NCBI GenBank assembly: GCA_030770535.1
Contig: JASVEC010000034.1
Span: 186,001 to 250,000, forward strand
Length of the DNA: 64,000 nt
Direction: 5' to 3'
Source: Batkoa obscura
Lineage: Eukaryota; Entomophthoromycota; Entomophthoromycetes; Entomophthorales; Batkoaceae
The notes beneath the pieces were generated by a model. That model was given only the letters and a program-made list of their open reading frames with translations. It did no database searches and was not told where the DNA came from. The position numbers and the translations under genes are program-made. Shown one piece after another: positions 23,311-34,462 of the stretch; positions within the stretch are counted from its first letter, which is position 1, and every line of letters begins with the position of its first letter.

Positions 23311-24562
23311 TTATTAGCTCTATTAGCACTTTTAAAAGCACCATATTCATTTAACTATTACTTAAATAAACTTTTATTATAACTTTTCTTCGTTCAGTGT
23401 TTAAAAGTTTTTGTTATAAAACTCTACTTTTGAAGGGCTAATACTAGCTTATAAATTAAAGGTAGAAGGTTGTTCATTTTATTGAAAACTGACTTTTAAC
23501 TATTTGACATGTGGCAGACCTATTATATAAAAATGTACTCTATAGTTTATCATAAAACCGTAGTTATTTTTAAAACATTTTAAATAACTTATATTGTAAC
23601 CAAATTCACACAGGAAAGCATCCTGTTAGATTTACTATTACTTTCCTGGGGAGTTTAAAATAGTTTTAATATGTGAATTGTACTTACAATATAAAACTTT
23701 TGTTTGTAGATGTGTTTATAAAAGTGTAATCTATTGGATGTTTTGTAATTTTTTCGATAGTGCTTCAGCCTAATTGAATTTATAAAAACTAAAAATTTGA
23801 GGTAAACATTCAAATTCAAATTCAAATACCCTGTTTTAATGATAGAACATATAAAAACACTAATCACGTTGTATCATTTACACACATTAGAATATTGTCA
23901 AATAAACAACAGAATTTGTTTATGAATCATCTAAATAGCTTATCATCTAAAACATTAAATTGGTTTCGTCATTCTTCTGCTTCTACCATAAATGATCATC
24001 CCATTATACTAATTATTTATCTATATTGTAATATTAAAAAATATCCCATCTAAGTATAGAATTTTAAAAAAGCAGGCGATTAATCTGTTCCTAGACTAAG
24101 GAATTATTAGATTGAAGAAATCATATAGCAGATTTGTAGGTTTATTTGGCAATGATTTTCCAATAAAATAAATTATCATCAGAACTAGGATTGATCATAA
24201 ATGTTATTGTATTTTGTTTCTATCATAATAGATTTTCCATTTGTATAGCTTGAACATTACAAATAATTTAAAATTAGCTAATCTGTGCTAACAATGGTTC
24301 AATATTGAGGTAACAGTAGAAGAATATATCCTAAATGATTGATTCCTTATATAATTAAATCAAAAGACTACCATGTGATAAAGAAAAATGCCATAAAAGA
24401 GCAAAAAAACAAATCAAACATAAAAATTACGTGGTTTAATAACATTGTTTGGGTTAGTTTGCTAAATAATTATGCAACACATTCTAATACAGTAAAAATA
24501 ATATTCATAAGTAGACTATGTAATATTTCAGTTGTTATTAAAACCACCAAATAGTAGTAGAC
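23311..24562. other. Intergenic, no gene seen
   Basis: Frames of about 70 codons at 23655-23867 and 24339-24554 have no supporting feature. Confidence 0.45.
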
Positions 24563-24571
24563 TATATAAAG
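24563..24571 (+). promoter_or_regulatory. TATA box of carboxypeptidase B
   Basis: CTATATAAAG, 42-50 bp before the ATG at 24613; the same box and spacing as the twin gene. Confidence 0.6.
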
Positions 24572-24612
24572 TATACAAATATATCTAAAAATATATTAAA
24601 AATTGTTGAAAC

Positions 24613-25848
24613 ATGAAATTCACATCTATTGCTTTTGCTACTTTAGCTGTTATCTCTTCAGTAATCGCTGGTCCATCCACCAAAGCTACTTATACTGATC
24701 AAAAAGTTATTCAATTTAAAACTAATGCAAAAATAAACCCAGTTCTTGATCAAATTGATGTTTGGGCTCAAACTGAAGATTCTGTCAGTGCTCGTGTCAC
24801 CCCTTCTCAATTAGCTTCATTAAAGAAAGCTAATGGTGGTTCTTTAGAATACAATACTCTGATTGAGGATTTACAAAGTCAAATTTATGATTCATTTTCA
24901 CAAATTGAATCGAAAACTGCTAGCGCCGATTGGTTCTCTAATTATCATACTTATGAAGATATCAAAACTTGGTATTCCACTTTAGCCTCATCTAATTCAG
25001 ATGCAGTTAAATTTGTCCCATCTATTGGTAAAACTAATCAAGGTCGTGATCTTTTTGCTGTACATATCACCAACCCAACAAACACTCCAAAGAAAAAGGT
25101 CTACTTTGAGTCATTGATCCATGCTCGTGAATGGATTACTGGATCCACTTTACAATATGTTTTGAACCATTTAATCACTAACCGTCAAAGTGACCCAGCC
25201 ATTAAATCTTTATTAGATCAAATTGAAATTATTGCTGTACCAGTTGTTAACCCAGATGGTTATGCTTATACTTGGAGCGGAGATCGTTTATGGCGTAAAA
25301 ATCGTCGCTCAGTAACTGGTGGTGTAGGTATTGATCTTAACCGTAACTTTCCATTCAGATGGGGTGGTCCAGGTGCATCCACCAGTCCAGCCTCTGAAAC
25401 CTATCGCGGTCCTTCTGCCGCCTCTGAATTGGAGACTCAAGCAATCGTGAACTATTTTAAGTCTCAAGGTCCTATCTTAGGAGCTATTGACTTCCACTCT
25501 TACTCTCAACTTATCCTCCGTCCTTATGGAGATACTCAAACTCTTTCTCCTCATGAAGCTCAACATAAAGCTTTAGGAGAAGGTATCAAACAAAAGATTG
25601 CCGCTGTTGCTGGTACTTCATATACAAATCAAAGATCCATCGAGTTATACGCTACTTCTGGTTCTGCTTCTGATTGGTTCTATGGTGGCAACAGCCAAAA
25701 GACTTATGGATATACTATCGAATTATCGCCAGATGCTAATGCCTCAAATGGTTTTGTCCTCCCACCTTCAAGAATTATTCCAGTTGGTAAAGAACTTACA
25801 CCAGCTGTCATTTATTTCTTGGAAACTGTATTGGCCAAACCACTTTAA
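24613..25848 (+). CDS. Secreted metallocarboxypeptidase, family M14A (copy B)
   Basis: 411 aa, intronless, colinear with copy A without indels. Residues 1-20 form the signal peptide, followed by an activation propeptide and the M14 domain. Zn ligands H170/E173 (IHAREW) and H295, substrate residues N243/R244 and catalytic E370 are intact. Between about 24690 and 25337 the DNA is nearly identical to copy A (3 differences noted). Outside this, the signal sequence, residues 247-265 (FRWGGPGASTSPASETY) and the last ~100 residues diverge, for example ANASNGFVLPPSRIIP against DDPNGFVLPPESIIP. Both copies look functional. The variable C-terminal third holds part of the specificity pocket, so substrate preference may differ. 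It is the right-arm member of the inverted duplication. Confidence 0.95.
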   Translation: MKFTSIAFATLAVISSVIAGPSTKATYTDQKVIQFKTNAKINPVLDQIDVWAQTEDSVSARVTPSQLASLKKANGGSLEYNTLIEDLQSQIYDSFSQIESKTASADWFSNYHTYEDIKTWYSTLASSNSDAVKFVPSIGKTNQGRDLFAVHITNPTNTPKKKVYFESLIHAREWITGSTLQYVLNHLITNRQSDPAIKSLLDQIEIIAVPVVNPDGYAYTWSGDRLWRKNRRSVTGGVGIDLNRNFPFRWGGPGASTSPASETYRGPSAASELETQAIVNYFKSQGPILGAIDFHSYSQLILRPYGDTQTLSPHEAQHKALGEGIKQKIAAVAGTSYTNQRSIELYATSGSASDWFYGGNSQKTYGYTIELSPDANASNGFVLPPSRIIPVGKELTPAVIYFLETVLAKPL

Positions 25849-28234
25849 GAGATTTCTTCAGTTCTTAATAAATGGCTAAACCATTTTTATGATTGCAAAA
25901 ATTTTGAAGCTTTTAAACAATTAAACATATATATATTAATATGTTTTTTTATCATCAGATTAAAGTCAAGTTTTTTATTTTATTTAAGTATAAAAAAATT
26001 ATTCTAAAAAATTATTTACTAAAAAATTGGTTTTGCAAATTTAGTAGATAAATTTCAATATCTTTACCAATTTTGATTTATTTAATATTATTATAACGTG
26101 GTTCAATAGATAGTTTTAAATTTAAATTTGTTTTAAAAGATATAGTGATGTTGTTGTGTAATATTACTTAAGTTATGAAAAAATGAAAAATAAGTAATTT
26201 TGAAAATTTTAGTTCTAAATGTATTCAAAACACTTGAATACTTTTGCACATTTACATTCTATTTACACTTATAAATGTTTATATAGAGAACACTTTTGGA
26301 TCATTTTCAAAAAAGGTAATTTTTAAAATAATGATATTGTAACGATATTTTGTGTATACGTTAAAAATTAGTTAACTTATACAAAAGCCCAAATGATAAT
26401 ATATTTAAAAACCATTCTCAATTAAAACCAATAAGAATATCCTCAAGAAGTTAGAAAACAACAATTTTATTCAACTTAGCCTATATAGGATCTGTTACTT
26501 TTAAAGATTATTTTGGTTAAAAAGATGATTGTAATTATCGGTAAAAAATAGTGTTTCTTTATAGAAGTTGCATGCTGCACAATAAAGTTAAATTTAAACA
26601 AAAAATCGTATTGTTTCCACTTAATAACATTTGTTTCAAATAAAGCCTCAAATAATTGGATGTGCACATATTAAAAGGTTATCACAAAAAAGATATTGCT
26701 GTATTTATCAATAATAAAACCCAAGAAGATTCTCTAAAAATGCGAGCAAGGTATCTATTTGTTAATGTAAAAATTTTATTTTTAGAATATAAGATAAAAC
26801 CGGTTTAATATAATAATCTATAAGGTTATTTAGGGCGTTAAATTTAATTAATTATTGTTAAGTTTATGAAGTAATAATTACTATCAAAAAGATGGAGAAA
26901 CCATTGATTTTATTTTCAACTATAAAAGCTATACATTAGTTTACCCCAGTGTTTAATTAAAAGTTTAAATTTAAACTTAATCTTCATTTAAATTGCCGTA
27001 AAAATTAATAGGAATGCCCAACGTTTCAATTAAATTTAACCAATTATTTTACTTCTATTTGCTTCTGAACAATTAATTTATATCACCCCCTATTTGTGGT
27101 TGCCTATAGTTTTTATTTCTCCTATTTTAGGAACTTATCATAATAAGCTAATTATTCATTTAACTACTTTAAGAGTATAGAAGATATTATAAATATATCC
27201 TAAATTATGGTACTTTGAAAAAATAAAGGGCGGATTCTATCTAGTTATTATCCAGTTAAACAAGTAACTATGTTCTATAAATTAAGTATAATAAGTTAAA
27301 TGACAAGTGTATGATTAAATTTAAACGTTTATCTTAATATGGCCATAACCCGCGCAATGCAAAATTAGAACTTACCTAAGTTCCGGATCGAATTAAAGAA
27401 AGGCACTTTAAAATTTAAATTAAACTAAAATGTTGAGGCAAGTTAATTTCTTATGTAAACATACTATAAAATAATATAATCCAATTATATTGCTTCAATA
27501 TGTAAATTTAAAATTAATACGATTCCACTAAAGACCAATTGCTGCATTACTATATGTTGTTAATGAACTAATACTTTATATTATAACATTAACTTTATTC
27601 AAATTATTATCATCTAAGTCAATATTTCCAAATTTACGCTTACACATAGATATAAATACAAATTATTATTATGCACACTGCTGTATTGGGAGCAGGGCTT
27701 TGCTACCTCTTTTTAAGTATAAGCTGCTATAACAGCCACTTAAGTTGTAAAATATTTACTTATGTAGTAATTTATTTGTTAGCTTTCTTCTACAAAGTAC
27801 CGATATTAGCAACAGTTACCCATGAAATTAATAATAAAACCCAATTTCAAAGCTAAAATGAACACCCATAAAGCCAATACTAAATCTTCCTGAATCATCT
27901 CCAAAATATATTTATGTTAATATTAAGTTTAATTAGTTTTAAATACATTATTGAAATTTTTGTTCTAACTTTGAAAGTTAGGATCACTTTATGTCAAAGT
28001 TTATAGTTACTTTAATCTATATGGTTTTCATAATGAAGAATATGGAATTAAAGAAGTATTCTTGTTTAAACCATGGATTTTAATAATTTTGGCAATTTAT
28101 AGAAATCTAAGGCTGCTTCCTTTTTTATAAATAATTAAAAACGTGGTACAAATCCCCACTTGTCTTAAAACGGCTTGTAGATTTGTTTTGAGATTTTTTC
28201 AAATCATTTGCAAAAAGTAAATTGAGTCTATTCT
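25849..28234. other. Intergenic, no gene seen
   Basis: 2.4 kb of AT-rich DNA. The short frames at 26476-26667 and 27671-27856 lack support. Confidence 0.5.
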
Positions 28235-28244
28235 GTATATAAAG
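28235..28244 (+). promoter_or_regulatory. TATA box of the WOPR gene
   Basis: GTATATAAAG, about 70 bp before the ATG at 28315. Confidence 0.5.
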
Positions 28245-28314
28245 TCGCTTTTTGTAAATTCAAAGAATTTTATTTTTTTTAGTTTTAATTTATTCAGATA
28301 TATGAAAAATAGTT

Positions 28315-29205
28315 ATGTATTTTACAACTCCTCTTGAAGTCCCTGAAACAGAAACACCACTTACCGTAACATATTTTGGTTATATTAAATCAGCTGCCGA
28401 AGCTGTTTATGTAGTTGAGGCAACTAGACTTGGTAACTTAAAATCAATCCATCAAAGACTTACAGTAGCACAAAGAAAAAACATACGATCTGGCTCTGTG
28501 TTTGTATGGGAACAAAATCTTTCCGGAATACAGCGCTGGACAGATGGGAAAAATTGGTCTGCCTCAAGGTATGTGGATCATTTTCTGGTTTATAAGGAAT
28601 TAAAACCCAAGCCTTCTAAGGATCCAAAAAAGAAGGTAAATAACGATTTAAACAATTCAATAACACAGGGACTTAGTAAGCGTTCTATTTCTATATCAAC
28701 CATTGATGGAAAAAGATATCACCTTATTAATTATTATACAGACGAGGATGTATTTTTAAAAGTATTAAATTTACCTAGTCAGGATCCTTCATTAAAAGCA
28801 TTGAATGTCCCACGAAATTATTATTTTAGGGAAAATAGTATAGAAAATATAATTGAGTTTATTAATATAGAACCTTCTAATTTTAAGGCAATTACTCCTG
28901 GAAGCAACGTTAATTCGATTGCAAATTTATTAAATTATGAAGAACCAAAGCCTGCATTTACAGCATCGGACCCAATATCAGAACATAACAACGCTGCCTT
29001 TTTGACTAAAGAGAGAAGAGCTTTAACAGATGCTTCAGAGGCTTTCCCAGTTGCTATTAACCCATCTACTTTGAAAATAAAACAGTATGCTACTCCTAAT
29101 AAAGTCCCGAGGATAGGGAATATCAAATTTAACTCAAAAGAAGGCAGTTATCATAGCGAAGATAAAAGACAGCTTGATCTCCTAAAGTCGAACCTAGATT
29201 TATGA
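28315..29205 (+). CDS. Gti1/Pac2-family (WOPR domain) transcription factor
   Basis: 296 aa, intronless. Residues about 19-95 form WOPRa: TYFGYIKSAAEAVYVVEATR, then QRLTVAQRKNIRSGSVFVWE and SGIQRWTDGKNWSASR, ending FLVYKEL. Residues about 121-148 form WOPRb: SISISTIDGKRYHLINYYTDEDV. These are the two DNA-contacting lobes of the fungal-specific Wor1/Ryp1/Gti1/Pac2 family, which controls morphological switching, nutrient response and virulence programmes. The linker between lobes is short, and the C-terminal ~145 residues show no motif I recognise and are less than half the tail of many family members. It acts in the nucleus. It is isolated between two long intergenic regions, with a TATA box upstream. 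An ATG at 28302 is out of frame. Confidence 0.93.
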   Translation: MYFTTPLEVPETETPLTVTYFGYIKSAAEAVYVVEATRLGNLKSIHQRLTVAQRKNIRSGSVFVWEQNLSGIQRWTDGKNWSASRYVDHFLVYKELKPKPSKDPKKKVNNDLNNSITQGLSKRSISISTIDGKRYHLINYYTDEDVFLKVLNLPSQDPSLKALNVPRNYYFRENSIENIIEFINIEPSNFKAITPGSNVNSIANLLNYEEPKPAFTASDPISEHNNAAFLTKERRALTDASEAFPVAINPSTLKIKQYATPNKVPRIGNIKFNSKEGSYHSEDKRQLDLLKSNLDL

Positions 29206-30959
29206 ATATTAGAGAATTTATTAACACTACAACCTAATAAAATAGCAAAGCCCCTTTAATTATAGGGAATTTTAAATCATAGATTTTTGTAAAAGTTATT
29301 TAGGTTAAATTCATGATAAAACGTTAATAATGGTAATGTAAACTTATATAATCTGAGAATATACACAGGCTTTTTTCCTAATTTGGTATTTCCCTTAACG
29401 TAATCTTTAAAAAGCTAATTTAAAAGAAATGTTACGTCTTTATCCAATTATATTGATCGTGTAACGGTTGAGATCAAATATAATGTTATTCATCTAAGTA
29501 TATTTTACTAAATTAAGCAATAATTCTAGTATTTTAAATAAATTCAAGGAACATAATTTCATATTTAAGTCAATTCGTTATACAAATTTGGTAGCAATTT
29601 TATAGCGATATTAATTTTTATTTCTAAACGATCTTAATTAGTATAAGCTATAAAATTATCTATACAAACAAACTAATAAAATGTAGACTTTTATAGCGAT
29701 TTTTACTTTATTTGAAGATAAACATATATTTATATGTGAAAAACGATTATTCTTTAAATTTTAGCTTAATTTAAAACTAAAGTTAGAATAAGTATATTAG
29801 CTTGAAACTTTGTTTTAAAAATAATAATTTTCAACAGTTACTGAGATTAATAATACAATGTGAATTATAGAATACGTTTAAAAATAAATTGGATCCAAGG
29901 TTATTTAACCCAAAAAGAGGCTTCGATTGCACCAACACTGGAAAGACAAAAATAGTAAGGTAATTCTAATAAGATTTATTATAAAAAGCGGTGGAGTTCG
30001 ACTAGCCAAATATAATATTTTACAAGTTTGTCACAAAGATTATGATATCACAAATAAAATACATTTCTATCTAGCTTAAATATATAAAAATCCGATACTT
30101 TATTTTTTATTCTACTCCTAAATTGTAGCCCCTTTGAAAATTAGTTATAATTTTATTCACATTTATATCTTAAATTAATCGCATTTTATTTTTAACTTTA
30201 ATTTTATTTTCACTTTTATTTTATTCTTATAAAACAATATCAAAATTTTTGACACTTAATATTTTAGCTATTGAGATTACTATTGAATTAATACATTACG
30301 GTTCATAAAATTGAATAGTTTTATAACAACCTTGAAAATACGTAAGTATCCAAAAGTAAACAAAAGGATGGAGTTTAATTATATAACTTTATTTGTCTTT
30401 TGATATATCAAATTAATAATTACTTTTATTATCTAACCTTAAGCATAGTAACTATATTTGTAGCTAAATTTTAAAAGCTTAAACTTATAAATAACATGTA
30501 TGGTATTTAAAAATAGTCTAATTTATTCAACTAAGGAATTATTTCCACTGTTATTAGAAATCAAATACTAATTATTTATTACATATTAAGACTAAAATAA
30601 TTGTAATATATTAATTTTGAATATTTGATATATTAGAAACCAAAAATAAATATAGGATTAAATAATCAAACTATTATCAAACTTATTACCCAAAAGCCTT
30701 TTGGTTTATTTAAAATAAATGAAATAACTATGCTTCTGTTGTTTTAATGTAAGCACCAAAACTAAAAAAACTAAAAAAACATGTAAAGCCAGTGCAAGTT
30801 AAATTAAAAACCGTTTATTTAAAAAACTTAAAATAATATGACTAAATATGAAAATAACATTATAATCGTACTAAATTAGTATGGTACTAGCTATTATAAT
30901 ACCATGAAAATTATGTAAAATGCTAAATTGAAAAAATAAAAAGCCTTGGTACAATTAAT
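29206..30959. other. Intergenic, no gene seen
   Basis: AT-rich; no supported frame or repeat. Confidence 0.5.
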
Positions 30960-30960
30960 T

Positions 30961-31118
30961 AATTATTACAAGATATACCGTACTGCTACTTAATATAATT
31001 GTAATATTTTTTTTGTTATATTTGGTCATAGTAGAATTGATCAATTGCAAAGTATACCGTACTGCTAATTAATACAATTGTAATATTTTTTATGTTATAT
31101 TTGGTTATAATAAAATTA
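30961..31118. repeat. 79-bp tandem duplication
   Basis: Two adjacent units share TATACCGTACTGCTA, then TTAAT, AATTGTAATATTTTTT and GTTATATTTGG, with the ATACCG anchors at 30975 and 31054 (period 79). The units differ at a few positions. Confidence 0.75.
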
Positions 31119-31667
31119 ATTATTATTATATTAACAACTACCTTTTCTAAAAATCATTGTCCGATTTAGGGACAAAGTAGTATCAATTTAAAGCATTATA
31201 ATAATTTATTAATAATATGCTAAATTATTAAATTTTACTTTTTTAAGCTTTTTATAAAATAAAAGCTTTAGTACTACTATACTAAGATTTGATCTTTAAC
31301 ATGAAGTATAACAGCATAAACGAATTCAGTTAATAAAGTATCTAAACTTATATCCTCGTTTTATTAAAAATTTAACAATGTAACAAGAGCTTTATAATAG
31401 TGATTATGAATAATTTCAACAAATTCAAAATGATACTTTTAGGAAAATGAATTTGCATAAAATATAACTTCAATCTGAACAAAAAATCCTGGAAAGTATT
31501 AATTATTAGCATATCTTATGAAATTTCATTAAAATTAATAACTCATTTTATTGTCATTATAGTATTTTAAATAGCTTCTACGTTATAAATTTAATTATAT
31601 GTTTATTGGTCGAAAATTTTCAGCTTGTTTTTATTGATGTAAATAGTTTTATCTTTATTAAAATAAT
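31119..31667. other. Intergenic, no gene seen
   Basis: AT-rich DNA before the MITE cluster. Confidence 0.4.
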
Positions 31668-31764
31668 TGGGGATATTTTTGATTTCATTACTTTTCCATT
31701 TTTTAAGCGCTATTTGAGTGGAAAAGCTATTAGTAAAATTTTTAAACACAAAAATACATCCCCA
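31668..31764 (+). mobile_element. MITE copy, forward
   Basis: TGGGGATAT start, AAGCGCTATTTGAGTGG core, ACATCCCCA end, AT on both flanks. This is a clear case of a target other than TA. Confidence 0.88.
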
Positions 31765-31824
31765 ATTACTGTTTTCAAAGTTTAAAAGCTATAAAGCTTC
31801 AGATTTTATTAATTTAAAACAATA

Positions 31825-31924
31825 TGAGGGTGTTTTTTTGGCTTCATTGTTTTTTCCATCTTTTAGGCGCTATTTGAGTGGAAAAATTGTTAGTAAAATT
31901 GTTAAGCAAAAAAATACATCCCCA
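31825..31924 (+). mobile_element. MITE copy, forward
   Basis: TGAGGGTGT start, AGGCGCTATTTGAGTGG core, ACATCCCCA end, TA on both flanks. Confidence 0.88.
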
Positions 31925-32015
31925 TATGTTTAAAATAAAAGTACCAAAGTAATATAAAGTCAAAAAACAAGGAAAATTTACAAAAGTTTATAAATAAATT
32001 ATTACAAAAAGCATA

Positions 32016-32114
32016 TGGGAATGTATTTTTTTGCTTAACAATTTTACTAACAATTTTTCCACTCAAATAGCACTTAAAAAATGGAAAAATAATGAAACCA
32101 AAAAAAACAGTCTC
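32016..32114 (-). mobile_element. MITE copy, reverse
   Basis: TGGGAATGT left end, CACTCAAATAGCACTTAA core, ACAGTCTCA right end, TA on both flanks. Confidence 0.85.
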
Positions 32115-32211
32115 ATATAGTGTTGATTTTATTATACATAAACCTAGAAATTAAAAACCTAAGCTTAAGAAAATAAAATTCAAGTAATTCATGAAATAAA
32201 AATAAAACATT

Positions 32212-32259
32212 TGGGGGATATGTTTTTGTGTTTAATAATTTTATAGAAAAAACATCAAA
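32212..32259 (-). mobile_element. Internally deleted MITE
   Basis: About 48 bp: TGGGGGATATGTTTTTGTGT then TTTAATAATTTTATAG joined to AAAAAACATCA. The core is missing. Confidence 0.6.
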
Positions 32260-32301
32260 TAGTTAAACATAAGATAAATAAATATTTTCCAAATTAAAAT
32301 A

Positions 32302-32400
32302 TGGGGATGTTTTTTTGATTCCATTACTTTTTCATCTTTTAAGCGCTATTTGAGTGGAAAATTTTTTACTAAAATTCTTAAACGAAAAAATACATCCTCA
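32302..32400 (+). mobile_element. MITE copy, forward
   Basis: TGGGGATGT start, AAGCGCTATTTGAGTGG core, ACATCCTCA end, TA on both flanks. Confidence 0.88.
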
Positions 32401-33157
32401 TATCCATTATTAGCTTATAATTTAAACTTATTGTAAGTATAAAAATTATTGTTTCCAGAATTTTTGTATTAAGTAAAGATTTTAAATAGAATAGTACTGC
32501 TTGTACAAATTAATTTAAACTTTCAATGGCTTTTAATAGTCCAGAAAAATAGCATAAATTATAAAAGCTAACTTTATAGTTTATATTTCAATTGTTTAAT
32601 TAATTATCGTATTTTGTTTTTATTAAAACTTGTGATTTTTATTTAATTTATTTTTTTAACTATATTAAATAATATTTTAATATACGTGTTTATTTTATTT
32701 ATTTATGTTTCTACTGTTATTATTATTAATATAAGTTTAAATTTTATTAAAGGACTTTTTTAAATGTTTTACATACTTTTAATAAATTACTATAAGCTTT
32801 TCTCTGATTTTCAGCTAATTTGTAATTAATATAAAAGCAGTCAAACTTGAAATATTGAATTTTACATTATTTTTTTAAAGTTTTTTAATCATGTATATGT
32901 TTAATAACTTTTAAGCTGAAAATAAATTAATTTTAATATAGTCTATTTTATTACATAGTTTATTACTAACATTATTATTTTTTAATTTATTAAAGCAGTT
33001 AATTATTATATAGAAAACTTATATTTTTGTAATTTTCTATCCGAGTATCTTTAATATTGTTTTTAATTTAATAAAATGTAACAATTATGTAAATGATTTT
33101 TAAAAAATAAGTAATTTGATCAATATAAAACTTTGTATGTTTTGTTTATAATATATA
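32401..33157. other. Very AT-rich intergenic DNA
   Basis: No gene seen; long T-rich and A-rich runs. Confidence 0.4.
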
Positions 33158-33258
33158 TGAGGATCTATTTTTGTATTCAAGAATTCTATTAACAATTTTT
33201 CCATTCAAGTAGCGCTTAAAAGATGAAAAAAGTAATGAAGCCAAAAAAAACATCTTTA
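33158..33258 (-). mobile_element. MITE copy, reverse
   Basis: TGAGGATCT left end, TCAAGTAGCGCTTAAAAG core, ACATCTTTA right end, TA on both flanks. It lies 286 bp upstream of the ATG10 start. Confidence 0.82.
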
Positions 33259-33543
33259 TATAATAAAATCATTTAGAAAATCAATTATTATTTATTTTGG
33301 CTTTTTGTTCTTTAAGCTTTAAACTTTTTGAAAGATTTTTTCATTAATTTAATCAATTAATTTTAAAATTTAATATTTTTACGATAAATTTAATTTAAAC
33401 TTGCAAAAAAACTCACTACCATCATTATCAAAAATCTAAATGTCAAAACTCTAAAATTCTTTTGTTCAACCTAATTAAACTTCCAACGTCAATAGCTAGT
33501 TCTTAATGGTCAATAAGTAATCTCTTTTGAAATATACATTGTA

Positions 33544-34350
33544 ATGATTGACTTATTTAATTTGAGTATTTTCCGTTGGCCTATATTAACAAGAAAAGAG
33601 TTCAATCTCAGTATTCAAGAATTTTACAATAAATCCCAAACTTTAGGTGAAGATTGGGAATATATAAAAGATTTGACTAGTGTAAATAATGTTATAAAAA
33701 CAAAGTATCAAGTTCTACTAAACTGATTATTAGAAGGAATCAGATCGAAAGATAGATTATTTAATAAAAAGAAATGTTATAATGGAAACAAAAGAAAGTG
33801 AGAACGAAGTAAATTTATAAATTCTTCTTATTTGTTTTAATCAATTCCACTTAGCCTTGGTTAAGATTTGATTATCATATCTTATATTCTACAAGTTATC
33901 AAGTACCTATATTTTATTTTAAAGCTTACTCACAAGGTAATTGAACTGTTATGTACCATTATTCGTAAAAAAGAAGTAATAAAATTTTCTAAATAACAGC
34001 CAGTCAACCATTGACTTTATCGGAATTATATCTCCATTTGACTCCTCACGATCATTTAGAAAAAATAAAATTAGCTTCATTCCAAGGTGGTTTAAGTCAA
34101 CAAGTAATTTCCATTTTTTAATAGAATATTAAAAAACTCATTTATTTATCTCTATAAAAAAACACAATATTTCGTTTAGGACCATCCTATCCTCAATATC
34201 CCTTATTTTTATATCCACCCATGTCATACCAAAGATTTGCTTTCTATCCTAGATGAAAAAAAAGTCACCTTAACAACTTATATTGCTTCTTGGTTAAGTT
34301 TAATAGCTCCACCTTTGGGTTTAACTATATCCTCCAACTATTTTAATTAG
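33544..34350 (+). CDS. ATG10: Autophagy E2-like enzyme Atg10, five exons
   Basis: join(33544..33681, 33734..33808, 33855..33936, 34000..34103, 34180..34350), 189 aa. All four introns are GT-AG (52, 46, 63 and 76 nt) and keep the frame. Exon 1 gives the N-terminal block LTRKEFNLSIQEFYNKSQ then LGEDWEY. Exon 2 is acidic. Exon 3 gives YHILYSTSYQVPIFYF, the E2-like core strand motif. Exon 4 gives PLTLSELYLHL. Exon 5 gives DHPILNIPYFYIHPCHT with the catalytic cysteine at C148, and then WLSLIAPPLGL. Atg10 takes Atg12 from Atg7 and transfers it to Atg5, so it acts in the cytosol in autophagosome formation. The length fits the family. The gene is tail-to-tail with PRP38 (112 bp between the stop codons). 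Short frames alone hide this gene because every exon is small. Confidence 0.93.
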
Positions 34351-34462
34351 TAAAAATAAACATACTGAAAATTTAAAAAACATGAATTTTCATTAGGATA
34401 TGAATTGATTTATTTCCATATCAAAAACTAGCCCTCGCCTCTCAAAAATTACCCATCCTAAT

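Noticed and set aside
31718-31933. 71-codon plus frame
   Set aside because: It starts in one MITE and ends in the next. The segment FLASLFFPSFRRYLSGKIVS is just a translation of the repeat, and similar peptides appear from other copies.
33544-33726. Stand-alone 60-codon protein
   Set aside because: Its first 46 codons are exon 1 of ATG10; the rest is intron read-through.
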